Shown here: in pieces, positions 38,969-48,136 of the stretch
Layout: each line of letters begins with the position of its first letter
How positions within the stretch are numbered: position 1 is the first letter of the stretch
Assembly (NCBI RefSeq): GCF_020005365.1
Contig: NZ_JACNML010000006.1
Coordinates: 105,783-169,782, forward strand
From: Kangiella shandongensis
GTDB lineage: Bacteria; Pseudomonadota; Gammaproteobacteria; Enterobacterales; Kangiellaceae
Length of the DNA: 64,000 bases
Direction of reading: 5' to 3'
The notes under the pieces: model-generated
The model's database searches: none
The model's input: only the letters and a program-made list of their open reading frames with translations
Told to the model about the DNA's origin: nothing
Position numbers and translations under genes: made by a program

Positions 38969-40615
38969 CTATAATAAAAGTACGAATAATAGCACTGAGC
39001 CAAGACTAAATGCAGTTTTACCATTATCAGGCTCTACGACTTCCAGCCTCAAGCTCTCTGAATAACGCTCATCATTATAAGGACCGACAGCCGCAACCCG
39101 GATATACAGTTCTCGTTGTGGCAAACTATTCAGTACGGCTCTGGTGGTTAATGAGTGCCCTTCTGCAACCACAGAATCGAAGTTGGCAGAAGAAGAAACC
39201 TGCCAATGATACTGTTTAGCCAGTGGTACCTCTGACCATTGCAGTAATAAACTTTGATCCGACTCCAGCTCTTTTTCAACGGGCTCGATAACTGGCGGAG
39301 ACGGAAGCACAGAACGGATACGAGTAGGTTTAGAATAACGACCAAAACCATTATCATTCCCCGCAGCGACCTGCCAGAAGTACTCTCCAGCGGCTAAGCC
39401 TTCTACCAACCTAACCGAGGTCTCACTGGTTTCTTTTTCTTTAATCACGGTCTCGGCATCACTCTCTAACAAACGCCACCGGTAATGCAGGGCTTTTTCG
39501 GCAGGTTGCCACGTCATTAATATAGCCTTGCCTGCAAGTAATTGCTGGGGGGGGGTCTTGGTAACAGGACTCATCGGGACTGGTGTTACTGTAAAACGAA
39601 TAGAATTATTCAAGCCCTGCAACCCCTCGGCGTCCACCGCCCGCACACGAACGCTATACTCGCCCAGCTCAACCGATGACAGCGTAAACTGATGTTGTCT
39701 CACCGTTGACTTATCCAATAACCGAGTCATAGCCGCATCTTTAAATAGCTCGACCAGGTAGTGCTTAGCACCATCAATTGGCTGCCAAGTCAGGGTGACT
39801 GGTAACCCGGGATAATTTGACTGGGCATTGACGAATGTCGGCGCCGGCAACAAGGCTCTAGGCTCAAGGGCGGGGGAACTGGCTGACGTTTTCAGACCAA
39901 ACCCCTGTTTTACCAGTTTCTGGTCTTCGTGCAACTGGACCCCAACAGTCCCTTCATCAACTTCATTAAATACCACGTTAGAATCCGCCCCATCCAATCT
40001 TACGCGGAAGGCTGTCCCCCTGACAGTGGCTACCGCAGAAGGGGTCTGTACTTCAAAATGAGCACCAGGGCCAATCAGGGTTTTCACTCGACCTTCAGCC
40101 GAACCTTTCATTAAACGCATTCGGCTATCGACCATACCGGTCTCACCCCATTTGGTTTGCACGTCGAATATTAATTCTGAATTTTCCCCCAGCAATAACT
40201 CCGAGCCATCGGCAAACAACAAGGCAACGCTGGAGTCCGGCGCCGTCAATAAAATATCATCCAACACTAACTTAACATTCAATGCTAAAGGTTTTTTCAC
40301 CCCGCGACGAATATAGTGTGCTGTACCGTTTATGGTTTTAACTTCTACTTCAGCTGGAGCGAACTTCAGATACTCCATGGGAAATTTCAAGGTAACCCCG
40401 GGCGGGATCTGGCGATCATATTCCACACCGTTGTATTGCTGAATGTCCTTGAAGCGCATTGGTTCCTTTAAATACTTATGAGACAAGCCCCAGATAGTGT
40501 CGCCCTTCCTGACAGTATAAAGCCAGTCCTCTGCGACAGACTGTGGCGCCAAAAAGGCCATTAAGAAGAATACGGCAAGACAAGCCATCAAAAAAGAAAA
40601 AATGCGTTTCATCAC
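38969..40615 (-). CDS. Exported LysM-FecR protein with fibronectin-III-like repeats
   Basis: Envelope protein of 548 residues. It has a signal peptide (to about residue 28), a LysM peptidoglycan-binding domain (YTVRKGDTIWGLSHKYL), a FecR domain (about 120-230, AVATVRGTAFRVRLD) and at least two fibronectin-III-like repeats. The C-terminal hydrophobic tail may be a membrane anchor (FSLGSVLLFVLLL). FecR domains usually relay an envelope signal. Here the partner is probably the CHASE2 kinase 11 bp downstream. A run of nine G/C (39547-39555) lies inside the coding sequence. Confidence 0.87.
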   Translation of the reverse strand: MMKRIFSFLMACLAVFFLMAFLAPQSVAEDWLYTVRKGDTIWGLSHKYLKEPMRFKDIQQYNGVEYDRQIPPGVTLKFPMEYLKFAPAEVEVKTINGTAHYIRRGVKKPLALNVKLVLDDILLTAPDSSVALLFADGSELLLGENSELIFDVQTKWGETGMVDSRMRLMKGSAEGRVKTLIGPGAHFEVQTPSAVATVRGTAFRVRLDGADSNVVFNEVDEGTVGVQLHEDQKLVKQGFGLKTSASSPALEPRALLPAPTFVNAQSNYPGLPVTLTWQPIDGAKHYLVELFKDAAMTRLLDKSTVRQHQFTLSSVELGEYSVRVRAVDAEGLQGLNNSIRFTVTPVPMSPVTKTPPQQLLAGKAILMTWQPAEKALHYRWRLLESDAETVIKEKETSETSVRLVEGLAAGEYFWQVAAGNDNGFGRYSKPTRIRSVLPSPPVIEPVEKELESDQSLLLQWSEVPLAKQYHWQVSSSANFDSVVAEGHSLTTRAVLNSLPQRELYIRVAAVGPYNDERYSESLRLEVVEPDNGKTAFSLGSVLLFVLLL

Positions 40616-40682
40616 AAATCCTTCGGTTGAGAAAAACTTGGTTTTATAGAAGTTTCCGCGTAATTGATATATGTATTAGCGT

Positions 40683-41396
40683 TTATGCCATTACCTCAGA
40701 ATCGACAAGCTGCTCTAAACGATAACCATGCTGATAAACGGTTTTAATTCGATAACCACTATCGGCACGTATATTCAGTTTTCTACGTAACGAGCTGATA
40801 TGGGCATCAACGGTCCGAGTACTAATTTCCGACTCAATCCCCCAAATGTGCTTCAATAAATATTTTCGAGAAAATAAGCGCCCGACATTTTTAAATAACA
40901 ATAGCGCTAGCTCAAACTCTTTCGTGGTTAGAGTCACCGCGTCTCCATTCACTAACACACGGCGGTGTTGTTGTTCGATCGTAAAGGGGCCAACATCAAT
41001 TTTGTCCTGTTCATCCAATAAACCAGCTCGACGAACCAAAGCACTTAATCGAGCCAATAATTCAGAGCGCCTGAATGGCTTGACCATATAGTCATCCGCA
41101 CCCTTTTCTAGGGCAGCAACAATATCTTGCTCAGCATCGCGATTCGTAACAAAAAGTACGGGACCACTCCAATTCATAAATGCTCGAACTTTTTCTAATG
41201 CTTCGATCCCAGACATATCTGGCAACTCCCAGTCCAAAATGAGCACATCAAAGTCGTCGGTTTTCAATGTTTCCAAAAACGATTCAGCATTCTCACGATG
41301 CGTGCACTCATAACCTGAGTCTTGCAAAATGGCGAGCAACGCATCTGCTTGATTTTGATCGTCTTCGAGGTAGAGCAGTTTCAAATCATCGGACAT
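40683..41396 (-). CDS. OmpR-family response regulator
   Basis: DNA-binding response regulator of 237 residues. The receiver domain has acidic residues EDD (11-13), phospho-accepting Asp55 (VLILDWELPD) and Lys106 (DYMVKPF). The winged-helix output domain includes LTTKEFELALLLFKNVGRLFSR and RTVDAHISSLRRKL. It is first in the unit with the LysM-FecR protein and the CHASE2 kinase, which is probably its cognate kinase. Confidence 0.93.
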   Translation of the reverse strand: MSDDLKLLYLEDDQNQADALLAILQDSGYECTHRENAESFLETLKTDDFDVLILDWELPDMSGIEALEKVRAFMNWSGPVLFVTNRDAEQDIVAALEKGADDYMVKPFRRSELLARLSALVRRAGLLDEQDKIDVGPFTIEQQHRRVLVNGDAVTLTTKEFELALLLFKNVGRLFSRKYLLKHIWGIESEISTRTVDAHISSLRRKLNIRADSGYRIKTVYQHGYRLEQLVDSEVMA

Positions 41397-41734
41397 GGTG
41401 TCTCCTTCCTACTAAATGCTTTTTATTATTTTCACAATAACAACTATCAATTAATGGCTAACTGATTACCTCGCATATCTTATCTTGTTTAAAGCTATCA
41501 GATTTTAAACAAATGTAAAATGAGAACGGCTCTATTGAGAACCGTTTGATGAATTTATCAATCAAGTCCGACCACGCTTGCAAAAAGTAGTTATTTGTTG
41601 GTAACTTACTGTAAAATACGCCAACGTTGATTTTAGAGCCTTAGAGCTCCTTGATACTCAACAAAACAGCAAACTAAGGAAGTTGCCAGATTTTGGTAAC
41701 TTTTATACTAACTTTATAGGCTCTTAGCGACAAT
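41397..41734. other. Divergent regulatory spacer upstream of aroQ-accBC
   Basis: 338 bp without a gene. It has a hairpin AACGGCTC-tatt-GAGaaCCGTT (41525-41546), two direct copies of TTGGTAACTT (near 41598 and 41694) and a weak promoter candidate TTGCCA-15 bp-TATACT (41683-41709) for aroQ. Confidence 0.4.
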
Positions 41735-42184
41735 ATGTCAAAAATACTACTGCTGCACGGCCCAAATTTAAACTTGCTTGGTCAGCGAGAAACCGGCATT
41801 TACGGTGATCTAACTCTGGATGCCATCAATTCTGCCGCCCAACAACAAGTGAGAAAGGCAGGAATTGACTTTGAAACGAAACAAAGCAACGCTGAAAGTG
41901 AACTCATTAATATTATTCAGCAGTCAAAATCAGACAATGTGTCACTAATTGTTATTAATCCTGCGGCTTATACCCATACCAGCGTCGCTATTCGCGATGC
42001 TCTACTGGCCGTAGACATTCCATTTATCGAAGTGCATCTCTCCAACCCTCATCGCCGTGAGCCTTTCCGCCATCATTCTTATTTCAGTGATGTCGCCAAA
42101 GCTGTGGTAGCAGGATTTGGTGCAGACAGTTATCGCTATGCACTCGATGCAGCCATTAACATCATTCAGAAAATTAACGATTAA
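41735..42184 (+). CDS. aroQ: Type II 3-dehydroquinate dehydratase
   Basis: Third step of the shikimate pathway, dehydrating 3-dehydroquinate to 3-dehydroshikimate. The 149 residues include the family N-terminus [15 protein letters not shown] with the catalytic Tyr in [21 protein letters not shown] and [17 protein letters not shown] follow, with the catalytic His. aroQ before accB-accC is a conserved gammaproteobacterial order. Confidence 0.96.
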   Translation: MSKILLLHGPNLNLLGQRETGIYGDLTLDAINSAAQQQVRKAGIDFETKQSNAESELINIIQQSKSDNVSLIVINPAAYTHTSVAIRDALLAVDIPFIEVHLSNPHRREPFRHHSYFSDVAKAVVAGFGADSYRYALDAAINIIQKIND

Positions 42185-42198
42185 CGTAGGTAAAAACT

Positions 42199-42666
42199 AT
42201 GGATTTACGCAAGATTAAGAAACTTATTGAGCTGGTTGAAGACTCAGGTGTGGCAGAGCTTGAAATTCAGGAGGGCGAAGAGTCGGTCCGTATTTCTCGC
42301 TCATCCAGTAACCCAGCTCCGGCACCAGCTCAATATATGGCGGCTCCGGCACAACCTCATGCAGCACCAGCACCGGCGCCTGCAGAAGCCCCTGCAGCCG
42401 AGTCAGCAGCACCAGCAGAAGCAGAGGTGAGCGGTCATCAGGTTCGTTCACCAATGGTCGGCACCTTCTATGCCGCTCCATCACCTGGCGCTAAAGATTT
42501 CGTCGAAGTCGGCCAGCAGGTAAACGTTGGTGACGTACTCTGCATCGTTGAAGCAATGAAAATGATGAACCAGATTGAAGCCGATGTTGCCGGTACCGTC
42601 AAAGCGATTCTGGTGAGAAACGGTGAGCCTGTCGAATATGACGAGCCAATGTTCATCATTGAATAA
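42199..42666 (+). CDS. accB: Biotin carboxyl carrier protein of acetyl-CoA carboxylase
   Basis: Carries biotin between the carboxylase and transferase half-reactions of acetyl-CoA carboxylase, 155 residues. It has an N-terminal helical segment, then a long Ala/Pro-rich mobile linker (about 35-78), then the biotinyl domain with EAMKMM. Lys121 is the biotinylation site. It lies 14 bp after aroQ and 26 bp before accC. Confidence 0.97.
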   Translation: MDLRKIKKLIELVEDSGVAELEIQEGEESVRISRSSSNPAPAPAQYMAAPAQPHAAPAPAPAEAPAAESAAPAEAEVSGHQVRSPMVGTFYAAPSPGAKDFVEVGQQVNVGDVLCIVEAMKMMNQIEADVAGTVKAILVRNGEPVEYDEPMFIIE

Positions 42667-42692
42667 ATTCCCAACTGCGAGTAGGTAAAATT

Positions 42693-44042
42693 ATGTTAGA
42701 AAAAGTGGTCATAGCCAATCGTGGCGAGATCGCCTTGCGAATTCTTCGCGCCTGTCGTGAACTTGGGATCAAAACCGTTGCCGTTCACTCGACAGCTGAC
42801 GAAGATTTGATGCATGTGCGTCTTGCTGATGAGTCGGTCTGTATCGGACCGGCATCAGCGACAGAAAGCTACCTCAATATTCCAGCGATTATTTCTGCTG
42901 CAGAAATTACTGATGCAGTAGGTATCCATCCGGGCTACGGTTTCCTGGCGGAAAATGCTGACTTTGCTGAGCAGGTTGAACAAAGTGGCTTTACTTTCAT
43001 CGGCCCAAGCGCGGAAGTAATCAACCTGATGGGCGATAAAGTTTCCGCCATTGCGGCAATGAAAAAAGCAGGCGTACCTTGCGTTCCCGGTTCTGACGGT
43101 CCTCTAGGTGATAATGAGAAAGAAAACCTGGCAATGGCAAAACGTATCGGTTACCCCGTAATCATCAAGGCTGCCGGCGGTGGCGGTGGTCGTGGTATGC
43201 GTGTGGTACGTAAGGAAGAAGAGCTGTTAAAAGCGATATCTTTAACCAAGTCAGAAGCAGGTTCCGTATTCGGCAATGACATGGTGTACATGGAAAAATT
43301 CCTGGAGACACCACGTCACGTTGAAATTCAGGTTCTTGCCGATAGCCACGGTAACGCCATTCACCTTGGTGAACGAGACTGCTCGATGCAGCGTCGCCAC
43401 CAGAAAGTAGTAGAAGAAGCCCCAGCACCGGGTATTACCGACCAGATGCGCAAGCATATTGGTGAACGCTGTGTGCAAGCCTGTAAACAATTAGGCTACC
43501 GCGGCGCAGGTACCTTCGAATTCTTGTACGAGAAAGGCGAGTTCTACTTTATCGAAATGAACACCCGTGTTCAGGTAGAGCACCCGGTATCAGAACTGAT
43601 TTCAGGCGTGGACATCATTAAAGAGCAGCTGCGTATCGCCAGCAACCAGCCATTATCCTTCAAGCAGGAAGATATTGAGCTGAAAGGTCATGCTATTGAA
43701 TGCCGTATTAACGCCGAAGACCCCGATACCTTCATCCCATCGCCAGGAACGATCGAACGCTTCCATGCACCAGGTGGGCCAGGAATCCGCATCGACTCAC
43801 ATATCTACGCGTCGTACAAGGTACCGCCTTACTATGACTCAATGATCGGTAAGTTGATTACCTACGGTGAAACCCGTGAAGTAGCTATCCAACGTATGCA
43901 AATGGCGCTTGAAGAAATCGTTATCGACGGTATTAAAACCAACATACCGCTACAAAAACGCATTCTCGCCGACGCCAACTTCCAAAAAGGTGGAACTAAC
44001 ATCCACTACTTGGAGGAACATATGTTTGGTGAGAAAGAGTAA
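42693..44042 (+). CDS. accC: Biotin carboxylase subunit of acetyl-CoA carboxylase
   Basis: Carboxylates the biotin of AccB using ATP and bicarbonate, the first step of fatty-acid synthesis. The 449 residues form an ATP-grasp enzyme. It has the N-terminal [20 protein letters not shown], the glycine loop [12 protein letters not shown] and the catalytic [16 protein letters not shown] segment. It is followed by a strong terminator. Confidence 0.98.
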   Translation: MLEKVVIANRGEIALRILRACRELGIKTVAVHSTADEDLMHVRLADESVCIGPASATESYLNIPAIISAAEITDAVGIHPGYGFLAENADFAEQVEQSGFTFIGPSAEVINLMGDKVSAIAAMKKAGVPCVPGSDGPLGDNEKENLAMAKRIGYPVIIKAAGGGGGRGMRVVRKEEELLKAISLTKSEAGSVFGNDMVYMEKFLETPRHVEIQVLADSHGNAIHLGERDCSMQRRHQKVVEEAPAPGITDQMRKHIGERCVQACKQLGYRGAGTFEFLYEKGEFYFIEMNTRVQVEHPVSELISGVDIIKEQLRIASNQPLSFKQEDIELKGHAIECRINAEDPDTFIPSPGTIERFHAPGGPGIRIDSHIYASYKVPPYYDSMIGKLITYGETREVAIQRMQMALEEIVIDGIKTNIPLQKRILADANFQKGGTNIHYLEEHMFGEKE

Positions 44043-44060
44043 GTTACTGTTAAAAGTAAA

Positions 44061-44088
44061 CAAAAAGCCGGCAAATGCCGGCTTTTTG
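44061..44088 (+). terminator. Terminator after accC
   Basis: AAAAAGCCGGC-aaat-GCCGGCTTTTTG, perfect stem followed by T-run. The leading A-run makes it functional in both directions. Confidence 0.92.
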
Positions 44089-44225
44089 TTCCCTAATAAA
44101 TCAAACCTAAAATAGAAGTTGTTATAGCAATTGTTGAGAATGTCATTGGTAGCCAAAACCTAAAATGACTTTGTTGCAAGTCCGCTAAAACACCGGCCAG
44201 CATCGTAAAGTTTATAGCATTACAG

Positions 44226-44489
44226 TCATCTCCTACCTTTTTCGAAAAAAAGGTACACAATACTTCCATCGTCTTGTTCATACCTATGCTTCTTATCTAA
44301 GTAATAATATAAACGTCCAAATAAAAGGTCTGGATCTGTTTTAAGCTCAGTAGCTAATGAATCAATATCAATCGGTATATAGTTCCAAGAGGATCTAGAT
44401 GATTTACTCTTCTCATATTTGATAAACTCATCATAGTAATTCTTATATATTGTTTTCAATACTTTTAAATCTGTTGGTGGTTTATTCAT
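44226..44489 (-). CDS. Small protein of unknown function
   Basis: 87 residues, strongly charged and aromatic-rich (MNKPPTDLKVLKTIYKNYYDEF). It looks like a compact helical or winged-helix domain, but I recognise no family. A GTG at 44492 could add one residue. A short frame downstream (44093-44281) could encode a one-helix membrane partner but lacks a credible start. The gene is more AT-rich than its neighbours and lies between accC and a repeat element, so it may be acquired. Confidence 0.5.
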   Translation of the reverse strand: MNKPPTDLKVLKTIYKNYYDEFIKYEKSKSSRSSWNYIPIDIDSLATELKTDPDLLFGRLYYYLDKKHRYEQDDGSIVYLFFEKGRR

Positions 44490-44596
44490 CACTATGTAGC
44501 CCTTTTCTAAGTTAGAAAGTACTTTTATTTATCAAGCTAACAGCTTAGCACCCTATATTCCATAAGATTGAGCTGAAGAGTCAGCGAGTCATAGTA

Positions 44597-44762
44597 ATTC
44601 AAAACAGGACGTTTTGAATAGTGACATACAGGCCAAGGATGGAATGTATGTCACGGTACGTTAAGTGACTTGGTTACTATGAAGGAAACCGAGCAAAGCG
44701 AGGTCTTAATCTTGGGATGCCCTTCTTTTGGTTACTTTTCTTAGGCACGTAAGAAAAGTAAC
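44597..44762. repeat. Structured repeat element with three perfect inverted repeats
   Basis: Three dyads in a row: ATTCAAAAC/GTTTTGAAT (44597-44619), GTGACATACA/TGTATGTCAC (44621-44654) and GTTACTTTTCTT/AAGAAAAGTAAC (44731-44762). The layout looks like the dispersed non-coding repeats that yield spurious genes in many gammaproteobacteria. Copy number cannot be judged from one window. Confidence 0.6.
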
Positions 44763-44859
44763 TCGCAGAAAAGCGAAACCACTAACCAAATGAAATCCAA
44801 ATTAGTAGTTCCCCTCCTTTCCCCTTATAATAGCCCCAAATTGTAAAACCACGACTCTA

Positions 44860-45747
44860 ATGGCCTGGATTCAGCTTAAATTCGACTACAAACATTCCGA
44901 TGCAGACACCTTGAGCGATCATTTGATGGAGCTCGGCGCGCTGGCGGTGACTTTTCTTGATGCGGAAGATAAGCCAATCCTGGAGCCACTTCCGGGTGAG
45001 ACGCCTTTGTGGGAACACTTAATTGTGTTAGCCCTGTTCAATGCGGATACTGATACTCAACAAATAGACACCTTGTTGCAACATAGCGACTTCTACCAGT
45101 ATTTTGGTGACAGTTATGAGTGGGAAATCATTCGCGATCAAGACTGGGAACGCAGCTGGATGGATAATTTTAAGCCGATGCAGTTTGGCGACAAGGTCTG
45201 GATCGTGCCAAGCTGGTGCGAAGCGCCTGAACCTGATGCGGTGAACATCAGACTCGATCCTGGACTGGCTTTCGGTACCGGAACTCATCCAACGACATCA
45301 CTATGCTTACAGTGGCTCGATAGCGCCGAACTGACAGGCAAGACCATTATCGATTACGGCTGTGGTTCGGGTATTTTAGCTATCGCAGCGCTGCTTTTAG
45401 GAGCAGAAAAAGTTTACGCGGTCGATATCGATCCGCAGGCTATCGAAGCGACCAAACAGAACCTGGAGCGTAACGAAATCAACAGTGAGCGACTGGTTCT
45501 GGGGCTACCCGAACACGTTGATTTACCCCAGGCTGATATACTGGTAGCCAATATTTTAGCCGAACCCTTGCGCCAGTTGGCAGAATCCATTGCAAATGCC
45601 GTGCAACCGGATGGAAATCTGGTATTATCGGGGCTTCTTGAAAGTCAGGCACAAGAATTAAAAACACTTTACAGTCAATGGTTTGATATGGACCCGGTAG
45701 CTACCGAAGAAGACTGGGCACGACTTTCAGGGAAAAAACACTCTTAA
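44860..45747 (+). CDS. prmA: Ribosomal protein L11 methyltransferase
   Basis: SAM-dependent methylase that trimethylates ribosomal protein L11, 295 residues. It has the N-terminal L11-recognition domain (MAWIQLKFDYKHSDADTLS). The methyltransferase domain follows, with the GLAFGTGTHPTTSLCL signature, the SAM-binding IDYGCGSGILAIAAL and the NILAEPL active-site motif. The prmA-dusB-fis order is conserved in gammaproteobacteria. Confidence 0.97.
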   Translation: MAWIQLKFDYKHSDADTLSDHLMELGALAVTFLDAEDKPILEPLPGETPLWEHLIVLALFNADTDTQQIDTLLQHSDFYQYFGDSYEWEIIRDQDWERSWMDNFKPMQFGDKVWIVPSWCEAPEPDAVNIRLDPGLAFGTGTHPTTSLCLQWLDSAELTGKTIIDYGCGSGILAIAALLLGAEKVYAVDIDPQAIEATKQNLERNEINSERLVLGLPEHVDLPQADILVANILAEPLRQLAESIANAVQPDGNLVLSGLLESQAQELKTLYSQWFDMDPVATEEDWARLSGKKHS

Positions 45748-45796
45748 TAATTACTATACTATTTTGTTATTGGCTTAGCTTTTGATCTGAAACTTT

Positions 45797-46567
45797 ATGA
45801 GCGAAACATTTTTAACGAACTGTCCGCATTGCAAGTCAGTGTTTAAACTGCGTAAAGAACACCTTGAGGTCGCCTCGGGGCATGTTCGCTGTGGTAACTG
45901 TCATTCCTTGTTTTTGGCCACGGATTCATTGGTTTCACTGGAAAAAGAAAGTCAGAAAGCTCAAATGTCTGAAACGGTAGAAGAAGCGGAAGAACAGGTC
46001 GTTTCACAGAAAATTCCCGAATTAACCGAGATTGATAAATCAGATCATTACGAGCTTGAAGTCGATGAAGCACCTGATAAAACTCGAGATCATATGGGTA
46101 CACTGAAGTGGGCTTTTTATGGTTTCGCCACTGTGCTTCTCATTTACTTAGCTTTTTGGTTTTTCTACCTGTGGCCTAATAAAGCTGTGCTGTCACAGGA
46201 TACTGGCTGGCGTCCAATTTACCAATTTTCATGTTCCATGTTTGGGTGCCAGATTGCACCACGTCAGGATCTGGAGCAATACCGCGTTAACGCCATTGAA
46301 GTCACCATTACCCGCACAGGACAGAAAGAAGTGAGCATGGTATTAAAAAATACCGCTGACTTTGAACAACCATACCCTCAAATCAAGGTTATCTTAAGCG
46401 ACATCAAAGGCAACCAATTCGCGAGCCCAGTCTACAAGCCACAGCACTACCTACCGGAGCTCAATCATAACGATCTTATTAAACCGGGCCAGTCAGTGCA
46501 TATCGCCTTCACTTTCAATAATGAAATCAGCGATTACAGCGGCTATCAGGTAGAATTAGTTAAATAA
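45797..46567 (+). CDS. Zinc-ribbon DUF3426 membrane protein
   Basis: 256-residue protein of unknown function. It has an MJ0042-type N-terminal zinc ribbon (CPHCKSVFKLR and CGNCHSLF), an acidic linker and one transmembrane helix (about 108-128). The extracytoplasmic domain is of the DUF3426 type (VNAIEVTITRTGQKEVSMVL). It is commonly found beside prmA, as here. Its role is unknown. Confidence 0.87.
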   Translation: MSETFLTNCPHCKSVFKLRKEHLEVASGHVRCGNCHSLFLATDSLVSLEKESQKAQMSETVEEAEEQVVSQKIPELTEIDKSDHYELEVDEAPDKTRDHMGTLKWAFYGFATVLLIYLAFWFFYLWPNKAVLSQDTGWRPIYQFSCSMFGCQIAPRQDLEQYRVNAIEVTITRTGQKEVSMVLKNTADFEQPYPQIKVILSDIKGNQFASPVYKPQHYLPELNHNDLIKPGQSVHIAFTFNNEISDYSGYQVELVK

Positions 46568-46643
46568 CAGCGATCACAACTCATATTCGTCCACTGTATC
46601 CATTTGTCAAGCTAAAAATTGATGGTTTTTTAAACAATTTTCA

Positions 46644-46672
46644 TTCAAAAGCTGTGGCAAAAGGTGTATGAT
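46644..46672 (+). promoter_or_regulatory. Candidate growth-rate-controlled promoter of dusB-fis
   Basis: TTCAAA (46644-46649), a 17-bp spacer and TATGAT (46667-46672). The GC-rich discriminator CGGCGACC follows, and an A/T-rich UP-like tract lies upstream. The layout resembles stringently controlled promoters. It implies a ~120-nt leader before dusB. Confidence 0.5.
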
Positions 46673-46800
46673 CGGCGACCTTAATTTGAACCCAACTTAA
46701 GTTATACAGGAGTTCACGGCGGCTTTGCGACACCGGTCGTGCAATAAGCCCGTGCTAGGAGACTATATCTCTCACTCCCGAAGAAACTGAATTCAAAACC

Positions 46801-47781
46801 ATGCAAATCGCACAGTACCAACTGGACAATCCACTGATTCTTGCGCCTATGGCTGGCGTGACGGATCGTCCTTTCCGTTTATTGTGTAAAGAGCTTGGTG
46901 CCGGCATGACAGTTTCAGAAATGATCGCATCGAACCCTAAGCTTTGGAACACCAAGAAAAGCTTAATGCGTAGCGACCATAGGGGGGAGCCTGGCATTCG
47001 TTCGGTTCAAATTGCTGGTGCAGAACCTGAGATGATGGCACAGGCCGCTCTACATAATGTAGAAAACGGTGCCGAAATCATTGATATCAATATGGGCTGC
47101 CCGGCCAAGAAAGTTTGTAAAAAAGCAGCTGGCTCCGCTTTACTGCAGTATCCCGACCTGGTCGAGGACATTGTGAAAGCCGTCGTCAACGCTGTCGATG
47201 TTCCAGTGACATTAAAAATAAGAACAGGGTGGAACCCTGACAACCGTAATGGTGTCGACATTGCAAGAATTGCTGAAGACAACGGTATTCAAGCACTCGC
47301 CGTCCACGGCAGAACACGTGCCTGTAAATACCAGGGCTTCGCGGAGTACGACACTATTGCCGCAATCAAGCAGGCGATTTCGATTCCTGTGATTGCAAAT
47401 GGGGATATAACCAGTCCGCAAAAAGCTCAGTATGTCTTACAACATACTCAGGCTGACGCATTGATGATTGGTCGAGGGGCCCAGGGGAACCCCTGGATAT
47501 TCCGAGAAATTTGGCACTATTTGCGAACGGGCGAGCTTCTTGATCCGCCGAGTATTGATGAAGTCCAGGACGTAATGATTCGTCACGTCAAAGGCCTCCA
47601 TCAGTTCTATGGGGATCACATGGGGCCCAAAATTGCGCGGAAGCATGTTTCCTGGTACCTGCAGGAACAGGCGGATGGCAAAGCGTTCCGCAGCACCTTC
47701 AACCGTATTGATGACGGTGCAGAGCAAATAGACGTTTTAAACCGTTATTTTGAACAAAAGCAACAGGCTATAGCAGCATGA
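46801..47781 (+). CDS. dusB: tRNA-dihydrouridine synthase B
   Basis: FMN-dependent enzyme reducing uridine to dihydrouridine in the tRNA D-loop, 326 residues. Motifs are LILAPMAGVTDRPFRLLC, the catalytic Cys in INMGCPAKKVCKKAAGS, AVHGRTRACKYQG and the phosphate-binding MIGRGAQGNPWIF. It overlaps fis by 4 bp, the classic dusB-fis operon. Confidence 0.97.
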   Translation: MQIAQYQLDNPLILAPMAGVTDRPFRLLCKELGAGMTVSEMIASNPKLWNTKKSLMRSDHRGEPGIRSVQIAGAEPEMMAQAALHNVENGAEIIDINMGCPAKKVCKKAAGSALLQYPDLVEDIVKAVVNAVDVPVTLKIRTGWNPDNRNGVDIARIAEDNGIQALAVHGRTRACKYQGFAEYDTIAAIKQAISIPVIANGDITSPQKAQYVLQHTQADALMIGRGAQGNPWIFREIWHYLRTGELLDPPSIDEVQDVMIRHVKGLHQFYGDHMGPKIARKHVSWYLQEQADGKAFRSTFNRIDDGAEQIDVLNRYFEQKQQAIAA

Positions 47782-48074
47782 CTATTTTTGACACGACAAC
47801 TAACAACCAAGCAAGTGCGCAGACTGACTCTGCCAGTTTCCAATCAAACCCTACTTTGCGTGAACACGTTGCAATTTCGATGCAACAGTACCTCAAGCAG
47901 ATGCAAGGTCAGCCATTGAATGATGTTTACGATTTGGTGTTAACTCAAGTCGAAGAACCTCTCCTGCGTGCCATTATGGAGCACACTCGTAACAACCAAA
48001 CGAAAGCGGCCAAGGTCCTTGGATTAAACCGCGGAACTTTGCGTAAAAAGTTAAAACGTTACAACTTACTGTAA
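47778..48074 (+). CDS. fis: DNA-binding protein Fis
   Basis: Nucleoid-associated protein and regulator of rRNA transcription and recombination, 98 residues, the standard length. The C-terminal helix-turn-helix (NNQTKAAKVLGLNRGTLRKK) is nearly invariant in the family. Its start overlaps the dusB stop as ATGA, so translation is coupled. A terminator follows. Confidence 0.98.
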   Translation: MTIFDTTTNNQASAQTDSASFQSNPTLREHVAISMQQYLKQMQGQPLNDVYDLVLTQVEEPLLRAIMEHTRNNQTKAAKVLGLNRGTLRKKLKRYNLL

Positions 48075-48090
48075 ACCTTTCGAATTAAAA

Positions 48091-48123
48091 TAAGGGTTCT
48101 TTTTATCAGAACCCTTAATTTTT
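48091..48123 (+). terminator. Terminator after fis
   Basis: Perfect 10-bp stem TAAGGGTTCT-ttttatc-AGAACCCTTA followed by ATTTTT, in the 62-bp gap before purH. Confidence 0.8.
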
Positions 48124-48136
48124 AAGGAGCTACAAC

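Noticed and set aside
44093..44281. Possible small one-helix membrane protein (62 residues, minus strand)
   Set aside because: It overlaps the more convincing 44226-44489 gene, its first third is a frame-shifted reading of that gene, and no internal start has a ribosome-binding site.
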